Positions 57,377-64,000 of a DNA stretch of 64,000 nt are shown here, piece after piece; position 1 is the first letter of the stretch, and every line of letters starts with the position of its first letter. The position numbers were made by a program, and so were the translations under genes. A model generated the notes under the pieces. The model did not search any database, was not told where the DNA came from, and was given only the letters and a program-made list of their open reading frames with translations. Source of the DNA: Bradyrhizobium sp. MOS002 (GTDB lineage Bacteria; Pseudomonadota; Alphaproteobacteria; Rhizobiales; Xanthobacteraceae); the NCBI RefSeq assembly GCF_003020115.1, contig NZ_PYFX01000021.1, positions 1-64,000 on the forward strand. Reading direction: 5' to 3'.

Positions 57377-58319
57377 GATAAAGCTGACTCAGGTAGTCGA
57401 TTCCGTCGTAACCGAAGTGGCGGGCCAACGCCGCGGTGCCCTGTGCGATCTGATTGCGCTCCGCATCCGAGAGCTCCAGGATCGCCGCTCGGTTGTAATC
57501 CTTGGTGCTTTTGAGCACCGTCCCCCAAGGCGCGATGGACTCCATGATCTCAACATTGTTCCAGCTCGGATATAGCATCGTGTCGGCGAAGGGCACGCCA
57601 ATGAAATCGGCCGCCTCGATCATAAACTTGCGCTTGTCCTCGACAAGGTCCTCGTATCGAAAAATGCGTACGTTCTTTGGGAACATCTTCGCGAACATCT
57701 CGACCGTCGAGTGATAAATGTTCCAGGTGATCAGGTATTTGGATAGCGCTTGGGGGAAGGGACGACGCTTGGTATCTCGGTAGGCCGAGAACGGATTTCG
57801 TACGATGTGCAGGATGCGGATATCCGGGAAATCACGCACCATGCGGTCGGCGTCTATACCTATTGCGGGTGAGTAGCCGACATGAACCATGCCGGAACGC
57901 GGCTTGGTGTAGTAATTTTCCCAAGCCGCAAAGGTAGAGCGAAAGAAGGCTTCGATCACCTGGCGGCGAAAGATCGGCGGCTCGCCGACGAGACGGGCGA
58001 ACTCAGCAAGGCGCTTCTTCTCGTCCATCACACAGTCCGCATCCCTGAACTTAGAGCCGTTGCGCTTGCGTAGGAACGTCTTCAACTCCTCGTCGATCAT
58101 CTGCTCATAGAGTTCAATCGCCGTCAGCCCTTCCGGGAACTCGGGATAGCGGTATTGAACCCGCTCGATCGAAGCAAGGAAATCGTTGAAGTTGCGGTTT
58201 CCAAGTTGCGATTCGAAAGGATAAACGAGCAGGTCTGGATGGCCATCAAGGTGACGATGTGTGACGTTTCCACCATGCTCAAAACCTGCGGAAACCATAG
58301 CCAGTCTGAAGTCGCTCAT
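57366..58319 (-). CDS. Sulfotransferase-family protein
   Basis: 317 residues. The 3'-phosphate-binding motif of PAPS enzymes is visible as ILHIVRNPFSAYRDTKRRP near residue 165. The N-terminal phosphosulfate loop is atypical (FEHGGNVTHRHLDGHPDL where a GxxRSGT-like loop is usual). The C-terminus has FRYEDLVEDKRKFM and FIGVPFADTM, both common in glycan sulfotransferases. It would sulfate a sugar of the local polysaccharide or a Nod-factor-like molecule. ATG 58319 was chosen; upstream sequence to 58460 is open but looks non-coding. No PAPS synthesis genes are in the window. Confidence 0.83.
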   Translation of the reverse strand: MSDFRLAMVSAGFEHGGNVTHRHLDGHPDLLVYPFESQLGNRNFNDFLASIERVQYRYPEFPEGLTAIELYEQMIDEELKTFLRKRNGSKFRDADCVMDEKKRLAEFARLVGEPPIFRRQVIEAFFRSTFAAWENYYTKPRSGMVHVGYSPAIGIDADRMVRDFPDIRILHIVRNPFSAYRDTKRRPFPQALSKYLITWNIYHSTVEMFAKMFPKNVRIFRYEDLVEDKRKFMIEAADFIGVPFADTMLYPSWNNVEIMESIAPWGTVLKSTKDYNRAAILELSDAERNQIAQGTAALARHFGYDGIDYLSQLYRAQ

Positions 58320-58494
58320 GCGTTCTACCCCTGTGTGGCGGAAGGTCGATCCGGCCCCGTTTAGCCGCATGGGCGGGATAATCAAGGGTCGGATTCGGCC
58401 CTGCGGGCCCGGAAAACGGGCTGACGTGGGAAAGCGCGCGCTGCTTTCAAAGCGAGACATTGACGGAAGCGCATAGCTGATTTACCCGGTCCCT

Positions 58495-59415
58495 ATGCGC
58501 ATCTTTGTGACCGGGGCGAGCGGTTTTCTAGGCTCCTATCTTGCGGCGGACCTGGTGGCTCAAGGGCACGAGGTGACCGTACTGCTGCGGCCCGGGAACT
58601 ACCATTGGCGACTTCACGAAATCTCTGATCGGCTGCACAAAATCACGGGCACATTGGACGACGTGAACAGTTGGCGTCGCACCCTGCAGACTTGCGCGCC
58701 TGAGGCGATTGTTCACATGGCATGGCGGGGCGTCGCGGGTGCCGATCGCAACAGCCCTCTTCAGGCTGTAAACGTGTCCGACACGGTTTGCCTTGCCCAA
58801 CTCGCTGCCGAAGTCGGCGCCACGACATTCGTTGGCGCTGGATCGCAGGCCGAGTACGGACCCTATGATCGCGCGATTCACGAGGACGATGTTGCGCAGC
58901 CGACGACATTGTATGGCATGGCCAAACTAGCCGCTGGATCAATGGCAATGCGTCTGTGCCGGGAGAGAAAGCTACGGGCCGCATGGCTCAGGATCTTCTC
59001 AACCTATGGTCCCAAAGATGCGGACCACTGGCTGATCCCGAGCATGATCAGGAACCTAAGGTGCAGACAACACATTGCCTTGACAGCCTGCGAGCAGCGC
59101 TGGGGATTCTTGCACGCGCGGGACGCCGCGGCGGCCTTCCGCTTGGCAATCACATCTGCAGAGGCAAGCGGTGTCTTTAATGTCGGCAGTCCTGACGCGC
59201 CGCCTCTGCGCGAGACGGTAATGCGGCTCCGCGATATCGTCGACCCTGGCGCAGCGCTGGGATTCGGTGAATTGGCGTATCGGCCCGATCAGGTCATGGT
59301 CCTGGCCGCGAATGTGTCGCGCGTGCTCGCATTGGGTTGGAAGCCCGAAGTTCAGTTGGATGAAGGATTACAGGAAACGGTGAACTGGCATGTCGCTGCT
59401 CAATCGTCCGTCTGA
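58495..59415 (+). CDS. NAD(P)-dependent sugar epimerase/reductase (extended SDR)
   Basis: 306 residues. Dinucleotide loop TGASGFLGSYLA at residues 6-17, Ser in GAGSQAEYGPY, and Tyr/Lys in LYGMAKLAAG. SPDAPPLRETVMRL and the C-terminus fit the CDP-paratose/abequose synthase-like reductases and related 4-ketosugar reductases. It would reduce or epimerise the product of the preceding steps. Its last 26 bases overlap the transketolase-N gene, so it belongs to the same coupled operon. Confidence 0.84.
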   Translation: MRIFVTGASGFLGSYLAADLVAQGHEVTVLLRPGNYHWRLHEISDRLHKITGTLDDVNSWRRTLQTCAPEAIVHMAWRGVAGADRNSPLQAVNVSDTVCLAQLAAEVGATTFVGAGSQAEYGPYDRAIHEDDVAQPTTLYGMAKLAAGSMAMRLCRERKLRAAWLRIFSTYGPKDADHWLIPSMIRNLRCRQHIALTACEQRWGFLHARDAAAAFRLAITSAEASGVFNVGSPDAPPLRETVMRLRDIVDPGAALGFGELAYRPDQVMVLAANVSRVLALGWKPEVQLDEGLQETVNWHVAAQSSV

Positions 59416-60223
59416 CAACCGTCCTGGGCCAAAGGACTTTGCGCGGCGCATCCGTGCGCACACGTTGCGCATGGTGCATGCAGCCAAGGCGTCACATATT
59501 GGCGGCTGTCTCTCGATGGCCGACATCCTAGCCGTGCTCTACACCCGGATCCTGCGGGTCGATCCTGACGATCCTCAGCTCGCCGGCCGCGATCGTTTCG
59601 TACTCAGCAAGGGCCATGCCACGGCGGTCTTGTACGCCGCACTCGGCGAATGCGGTTTTTTCCCGCTGTCTGAGCTTGACACATATTGCCGCGACGGGTC
59701 GATTTTCACCGGACACGTTAGTCACGCGGTGCCGGGGGTCGAGGTCTCGACCGGTTCTCTCGGGCATGGCCTCCCCATGGCGATCGGAATGGCCCTCGTC
59801 GCGCGCGCGGCAGGCAACGGCAGCCGTGCCTTCTGCCTGCTGAGCGACGGTGAATGCGACGAGGGCTCCAATTGGGAAGGCATCCTCTTTGCGCCCCACC
59901 ACAAGCTAGACAATCTCTGCGTCATTGTCGACTTCAATAAAATCCAAAGCTTTGGCACAGTTGCCGAGGTTCTCAATCTTGACCCGTTCGCAGAGAAATG
60001 GCGGTCGTTCGGTTGGCATGTCGTGGAGATAGACGGCCACGACGTCGCTGCGTTGGAGCGGGTGCTGAGCGCTATGCCGGCACCATCGGCCCGGCCAACC
60101 GTCGTGATCGCACACACCATAAAAGGCAAGGGCGTGAGCTTCATGGAAAACAAGCTCGAGTGGCACTACCGGTCGCCCTCAGATGAACTCCTTGCGCAGG
60201 CCCTGGCCGAGCTCGCCTCATGA
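59390..60223 (+). CDS. Transketolase N-terminal subunit (ThDP-binding)
   Basis: 277 residues, equal to the first third of a normal transketolase. AKASHIGGCLSMADIL near 30, VLSKGHATAVLYAALGE near 74, TGSLGHGLPMAIGMAL near 122 and the ThDP/metal motif SDGECDEGSNWEG near 152 are intact. The last metal ligand Asn lies in FNKIQSFG. It needs the C-terminal subunit encoded by the next gene. Split transketolases serve pentose phosphate or specialised sugars; place in a glycan operon favours the latter. It overlaps the next gene by ATGA. Confidence 0.93.
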   Translation: MSLLNRPSDNRPGPKDFARRIRAHTLRMVHAAKASHIGGCLSMADILAVLYTRILRVDPDDPQLAGRDRFVLSKGHATAVLYAALGECGFFPLSELDTYCRDGSIFTGHVSHAVPGVEVSTGSLGHGLPMAIGMALVARAAGNGSRAFCLLSDGECDEGSNWEGILFAPHHKLDNLCVIVDFNKIQSFGTVAEVLNLDPFAEKWRSFGWHVVEIDGHDVAALERVLSAMPAPSARPTVVIAHTIKGKGVSFMENKLEWHYRSPSDELLAQALAELAS

Positions 60224-61146
60224 GGACGACGTTCATCGAGACTCTATCTCAGGCAGCAAGCGAGAATCCCGACATCTGGCTGCTTTGCGGCGATCTCGGC
60301 TACACCGTGCTGGAGCCTTTCGCAGCGAAATTTCCCGATCGCTATTTGAATGTCGGTGTTGCCGAGCAGAACATGGCCGGCATCGCAGCGGGCATTGCCC
60401 TGTCGGGCAAGACGGTCTTCATCTACTCGATCGGCAATTTTCCAACCCTGCGCTGTCTTGAGCAGCTGCGCAACGACGTCTGTTACCATGGTGCCGACGT
60501 GAAGATCGTGGCGGTGGGCGCCGGATATGCGTATGGCAGCCAGGGCTACACCCACCATGCGCTGGAGGACGTGGGCATCATGTCGATGCTGCCGGGCATC
60601 GAGGTGTTCGTGCCCTGCGACCCAAATGAGGTCCGCGCGGCAACCCGCCTGGTAGCGACAAGCCGGAAGCCGGCGTATTTGCGGCTAAGCCGGGCCGGCG
60701 AGCCGAATCTCGGCTCGGCCGAGGTGACCGACCTGCGCAAGCCGCGGGTTCTGCGCCAAGGACAGGAGATCGTCATCCTGGCCTCCGGCCCGATCGCCTC
60801 GCGCGCTCTTCAGGCCGCCGACGAGCTGGCCAAGCGCGGCAGGGACGTTGGTGTCGTCAGCGTCTCCTGCTTGAAGCCATTCGATGAAACACTGATTCGC
60901 AAGCTAGCGCGCGACGCTGCGCTTTTAGTGACGATTGAAGAGCACATCCTGCGTGGCGGCCTATTCAGTCTGGTGGCGGCCGCAATTGCCGGCGTTGCTA
61001 AACAAGCGCACGTCGCAGGCATTGGCGTTCCCGAGCAGGCGGGAAAGACGTCGAATGCGGGATCGCGCGATGCTTTGCTCGACGCTGCCGGCCTGTCGGT
61101 GCCGGCGATTGTCGCAACAATCGAGCAGTTCCTGAGCAACCTCTGA
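60220..61146 (+). CDS. Transketolase C-terminal subunit
   Basis: 308 residues covering the pyrimidine-binding and C-terminal domains. The catalytic Glu stands in LNVGVAEQNMAGIAAGIALS cut as NVGVAEQNMAGI, with HHALEDVGIMSMLPG, VPCDPNEVRAATRL and PAYLRLSRAGEP following, all typical. The C-terminus is close to DXS/transketolase relatives (VTIEEHILRGGLFSL). The ATGA overlap makes a 1:1 complex with the upstream subunit likely. Confidence 0.93.
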   Translation: MRTTFIETLSQAASENPDIWLLCGDLGYTVLEPFAAKFPDRYLNVGVAEQNMAGIAAGIALSGKTVFIYSIGNFPTLRCLEQLRNDVCYHGADVKIVAVGAGYAYGSQGYTHHALEDVGIMSMLPGIEVFVPCDPNEVRAATRLVATSRKPAYLRLSRAGEPNLGSAEVTDLRKPRVLRQGQEIVILASGPIASRALQAADELAKRGRDVGVVSVSCLKPFDETLIRKLARDAALLVTIEEHILRGGLFSLVAAAIAGVAKQAHVAGIGVPEQAGKTSNAGSRDALLDAAGLSVPAIVATIEQFLSNL

Positions 61147-61159
61147 AGGAGATCGTGCT

Positions 61160-62113
61160 TTATGCGGGCGGCGGGCCGAAATTGACACGCTCACGCTCGA
61201 ACACCACAGGCTTATCGCGGACTTGACCATAGATTGCGAGCACGTATTCACCGATCATCCCCATGAAGAACAATTGCACGCCACCGAAAAAGAACATGGC
61301 GACAATCAAGGTGATGATCCCAGGCTCGGCTAGCTGCCGATACATGACAAGGCCAACTACGAAATTAATGATAGCATAGCCGATGCTCAGGGCCGAGATC
61401 AGAAAGCCCGCGAGCAAGCCGAACCGCACGGGTGCGGTGGTGAACGACACAAGCCCGTTGAGCCCTTGGTCGATCAGCGCGCCGGCGCGGTTCTTAGAAA
61501 AACCCTTTCTGCGTTGGCGCCAGGTGTAGGGGACACCAATCGCACGACCGCCGCATTCAAACGTCATCATCCGCATGAACGGATAGGTGTCCCGGACGTG
61601 CCGCATCGCCTCCACGACGCGTCGGTCAACCAGCTGAAAATCGCCGACCCCGGGCGGAACGCTGACCTCGGAAAACCGCGTGAGCAGGGTGTAATAAGCG
61701 TTTCGGATACCACGCATCAGCCGGCTCTCCTCACGCACAGCGCGAATGCCATAAACTATCTCGTATCCGGCTTCCCATAGTTCGACGAATTCGGGAAGCA
61801 GCTCGGGCGGATCCTGAAGGTCCGCTGGCATAAACAGAAGAACGGCATCTCCTGCAGAGGCCATAACCCCGTTGAACGTATTGCGGAGCGGACCGAAATT
61901 GCGGGCGTTAATGATGATCTTCACCGCAGGATCTTGCGCGGCTATGTCGCGCAGGATCTTCAAAGTATTATCATCGGAGGCATTGTCGCAGAAAATATGC
62001 TCGCGCCGATAACCGATGAGTAGTCCATCAAAGATGCTCTTTATCGATTCGTAGCAATCTTTGACGTTCAGCTCTTCGTTGTAGCAGGGTGTGATAACGC
62101 TGATTGTCTTCAC
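61160..62113 (-). CDS. GT2 polyprenyl-phosphate glycosyltransferase (GtrB/DPM-like)
   Basis: 317 residues from GTG 62113, which has GAGGA 6 bases upstream (TTG 62134 is weaker). The GT-A domain shows ISVITPCYNEELNVKDCYES cut as TPCYNEELNV, FCDNASDDNT, LLFMPADLQDPPELL and a QRRKGFSK segment. The C-terminus carries two hydrophobic helices (about 235-305). The family moves a sugar onto undecaprenyl phosphate for later transfer in the periplasm, as in O-antigen modification. It is convergent with the transketolase operon. Confidence 0.88.
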   Translation of the reverse strand: MKTISVITPCYNEELNVKDCYESIKSIFDGLLIGYRREHIFCDNASDDNTLKILRDIAAQDPAVKIIINARNFGPLRNTFNGVMASAGDAVLLFMPADLQDPPELLPEFVELWEAGYEIVYGIRAVREESRLMRGIRNAYYTLLTRFSEVSVPPGVGDFQLVDRRVVEAMRHVRDTYPFMRMMTFECGGRAIGVPYTWRQRRKGFSKNRAGALIDQGLNGLVSFTTAPVRFGLLAGFLISALSIGYAIINFVVGLVMYRQLAEPGIITLIVAMFFFGGVQLFFMGMIGEYVLAIYGQVRDKPVVFERERVNFGPPPA

Positions 62114-62547
62114 GTTTTCCTCATGGGAGGACAAGCTGGAGTGACGACCGAACCTTCGTTAACATCTAAGTGGCGGCCAATCCAGTTCGATGGCGAGTAG
62201 TGGGCGTTTGGGTCCGCGCATCATCAGCAATTTAGCGCGGGATGCCGCAACGTCGCTCCCGGGTAGTATTCGCTTTCCCCTATGCGGTTGTATCCAAGAC
62301 GGCCCGCTGAATATGAAGGGCCCGAGAGGAACGAACTTCCTCGCCTGTTCGTTGTCAAGGCGTCGATTATACCCTCCCACTAGGAAGGCAGTTCTGCGAA
62401 CAGCGCCTTCTTCGAGAACGTTCATTGAAAGGCTCGTTCTATTGACCTTGCGAAAAGTCTCTCGGTCCACACTGTTCGTGCCTGTTGCTAATCCCTGGCG
62501 CCGTGGGTGGTGCGATAAACTTGACCTGCTGGACCATTCGAAATGCT
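62114..62547. other. Intergenic stretch, no supportable gene
   Basis: A 434-base gap between two minus-strand genes. Frames of 128-146 codons on either strand have no recognisable domain and are basic and cysteine-scattered, as expected from chance. A decayed gene cannot be excluded. No hairpin terminator was found. Confidence 0.4.
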
Positions 62548-64000
62548 TCACCTGCAGAGAGACAGCAAAGCTCTGAACCGGTCCTGGTATTCCACGCAAG
62601 CTCCATTCGCGGCGAGTGTCTCCACGAGATCAGCCGCGCGTTCCACGGAGTACCCGATTTTTTCGACGAGGATGCCGTCAAATCCCTGCTTTTTTAGTTG
62701 TATTGGCAGCTCCGTCTCTTTTGTGGCCATGGCTCTGAAGGGGGATATCTCCGACGCGCTCAAACCATAACTCCAGCGTGTAGCGCTGTCATTTCGGTCA
62801 AAAATATATGGCAGGGCGTGCTCGTATCCGAACAGCTTTCCTACAGGAGCGCTTTCCGGCCACGGCATCACCGGCAACTGAAATATCATCCTGAAGGCAT
62901 GCGCATCTTTCGCCGCTAGCACACTTAAGATGCTCTGCCGATATGCTTGGCTTTCCTTGGAGTCGAGAAACGCAGCCTGACGACTCGAGATCGAGCCGAC
63001 CGCCGGGTATACTCCCGCGATAAGGCAGAAAACGACGATCGCTGTTACACCTTTTCTCGCATTGCAGGCAGTGAATAGCGCCGATCCGAAGCAAGCGATA
63101 ACAATTGCAAAAAAGGTGAGAAAGGGAATGATTCGCTCCTGTGCGCGAATAGCGCCAATAAAAAGATACCCGAATACGTAACCAAGTCCGCCGCGGATCG
63201 AAAAGAGGAGCGCGAATGTAATGAAAGCGAGACACAGGGCGACCACACTCTCCTCCCTGCTTCGAGTATTCAGGAAACCAAACAAAAGCGCGGGCGAGAT
63301 CAGAATAATAGAGGTCAGGAATGCTCCTGGCCATTCAAAATTATACCCTTCCCCGGGCAGCCCCCCCAATCCGTGCTGTCCGAAGATGAGACTCTTGTAT
63401 TCGGCAAACTTTCCGACAAACAACCCGAGATCCGCGTAGACGTGTAGAGCCGAACTAATCAGTAGCCCATGATAGAATTGTTCCCAACTATGACGGTGCG
63501 GAGGCGAGACCAACCCCTCCCCACCCAATAGCCATCTCCAAGAATGATAGCCGTAAGCGCTCAATAGCAATAGCAACAGCAACAATACTGCAAGACTAAT
63601 GCAGAGCAATAAAGGCTTGATAGCTCTTTCTCGGATCGCACGAGACACCAAAATCAAGCCGATGAACATCATGGAAAAGAAAGCGTAATAAAGACCAGAA
63701 GTACCGATCACTAGCACAGCCGCAAGAGCGAATGATGAATTGATTTTTCGAACCGGATCTCCTTTTGCAAGAACGATCGCTAGCGCTCCCCCGAGCGGAA
63801 CACTGTAGTATAAAGCCAGTAGATCGTGCAGGAAGGCGCGTGCAACGAAGTAAGGAGTCAAGACGAACGCGAGCGACGCCACACTGGCCATCCACGGCGC
63901 GACGTCCAAAATTCGTAGCGACCAAAAACAGGCAACGAATGTAGCCGCCACGCCAACCAGGTAGAAAAGATTGACGACAAGAAAAACGTTCGAGGTGAGT
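62548..64000 (-). CDS. Large polytopic membrane protein, N-terminus outside window
   Basis: At least 484 residues, open to the right edge. About nine to ten hydrophobic segments (for example SLAVLLLLLLLLSAYGYHSW) and a C-terminal soluble part of about 130 residues (AFRMIFQLPVMPWPE; VEKIGYSVERAADLVETLA). This matches the layout of GT39/YfhO-like membrane glycosyltransferases that use polyprenyl-phosphate sugars in the periplasm, a fit with the GtrB-like gene next to it. Acid residues of the first loop lie outside the window, so the call is tentative. Codons are visibly more AT-rich than in the left of the window. Confidence 0.65.
   Translation of the reverse strand, partial: LTSNVFLVVNLFYLVGVAATFVACFWSLRILDVAPWMASVASLAFVLTPYFVARAFLHDLLALYYSVPLGGALAIVLAKGDPVRKINSSFALAAVLVIGTSGLYYAFFSMMFIGLILVSRAIRERAIKPLLLCISLAVLLLLLLLLSAYGYHSWRWLLGGEGLVSPPHRHSWEQFYHGLLISSALHVYADLGLFVGKFAEYKSLIFGQHGLGGLPGEGYNFEWPGAFLTSIILISPALLFGFLNTRSREESVVALCLAFITFALLFSIRGGLGYVFGYLFIGAIRAQERIIPFLTFFAIVIACFGSALFTACNARKGVTAIVVFCLIAGVYPAVGSISSRQAAFLDSKESQAYRQSILSVLAAKDAHAFRMIFQLPVMPWPESAPVGKLFGYEHALPYIFDRNDSATRWSYGLSASEISPFRAMATKETELPIQLKKQGFDGILVEKIGYSVERAADLVETLAANGACVEYQDRFRALLSLCR

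Noticed and set aside
62159..62599. 146-codon minus-strand frame between the GT2 and membrane-protein genes
   Set aside because: It overlaps the end of the membrane-protein gene and has no recognisable motif.

Overview
The window reads as chromosome of a Bradyrhizobium-like alphaproteobacterium (Rhizobiales). It has high GC, the inner-core mannosyltransferase type LpcC beside enteric-style heptose genes, two complete liv-type ABC uptake operons, a metK-ahcY pair on one strand, and several families of palindromic intergenic elements typical of this order. The assignment rests on recognised protein families and style, not on a database search. No rRNA, tRNA or CRISPR array was seen.

Region 1 (1-15.5 kb) is a lipopolysaccharide and surface-glycan block: partial manC, a deleted epimerase pseudogene, an AglD/MprF-like membrane protein, a WecA/MraY-type glycosyl-phosphate transferase, a CapD/FlaA1-type nucleotide-sugar dehydratase, an O-antigen ligase-like protein, hldE-hldD, waaF-gmhB, lpcC, galE and an MsbA-like exporter. 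Many of its genes overlap by 4 bases.

Region 2 (15.5-23.5 kb) is mixed and partly decayed. It holds an FAH-family hydrolase, an NTF2-like protein, a frameshifted Spy/CpxP-like gene, a truncated IS481-type element, a 51-residue conserved-looking protein, a LysR/SDR/tautomerase/MFS cassette, and a flavin monooxygenase broken by one nonsense codon. Region 3 (23.5-40.5 kb) carries ahcY, metK, an HTH-methyltransferase-like protein upstream of metK, a TPR-caspase protein, a MetE-like methyltransferase, a minus-strand liv operon, a small lipoprotein, purU, a HemD-family protein, an EntS-like MFS exporter and a Crp/Fnr regulator.

Region 4 (40.7-50.5 kb) is a second liv operon with an acyl-CoA ligase inside it, followed by an AGE-family epimerase and a PaaK-like ligase. 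It is plausibly an organic or aromatic acid uptake-and-activation unit. Region 5 (50.7-64 kb) is a second glycan block with visibly more AT-rich codons towards its right end: a GT4 glycosyltransferase, an RTX metalloprotease, rfbF-rfbG (CDP-glucose to CDP-4-keto-6-deoxyglucose), a kinase-like protein and a sulfotransferase on the other strand, then a tightly coupled SDR / transketolase-N / transketolase-C operon, a GtrB-like glycosyltransferase and a partial polytopic membrane protein.

The most interesting candidate is Region 5. CDP-4-keto-6-deoxyglucose enzymes lie beside a split, translationally coupled transketolase and a reductase, with no RfbH in view. This suggests that a two-carbon (or longer) ketol unit is added to a keto-sugar to build a branched or higher-carbon sugar for a surface polysaccharide. 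That is inference and would need biochemical or structural proof.
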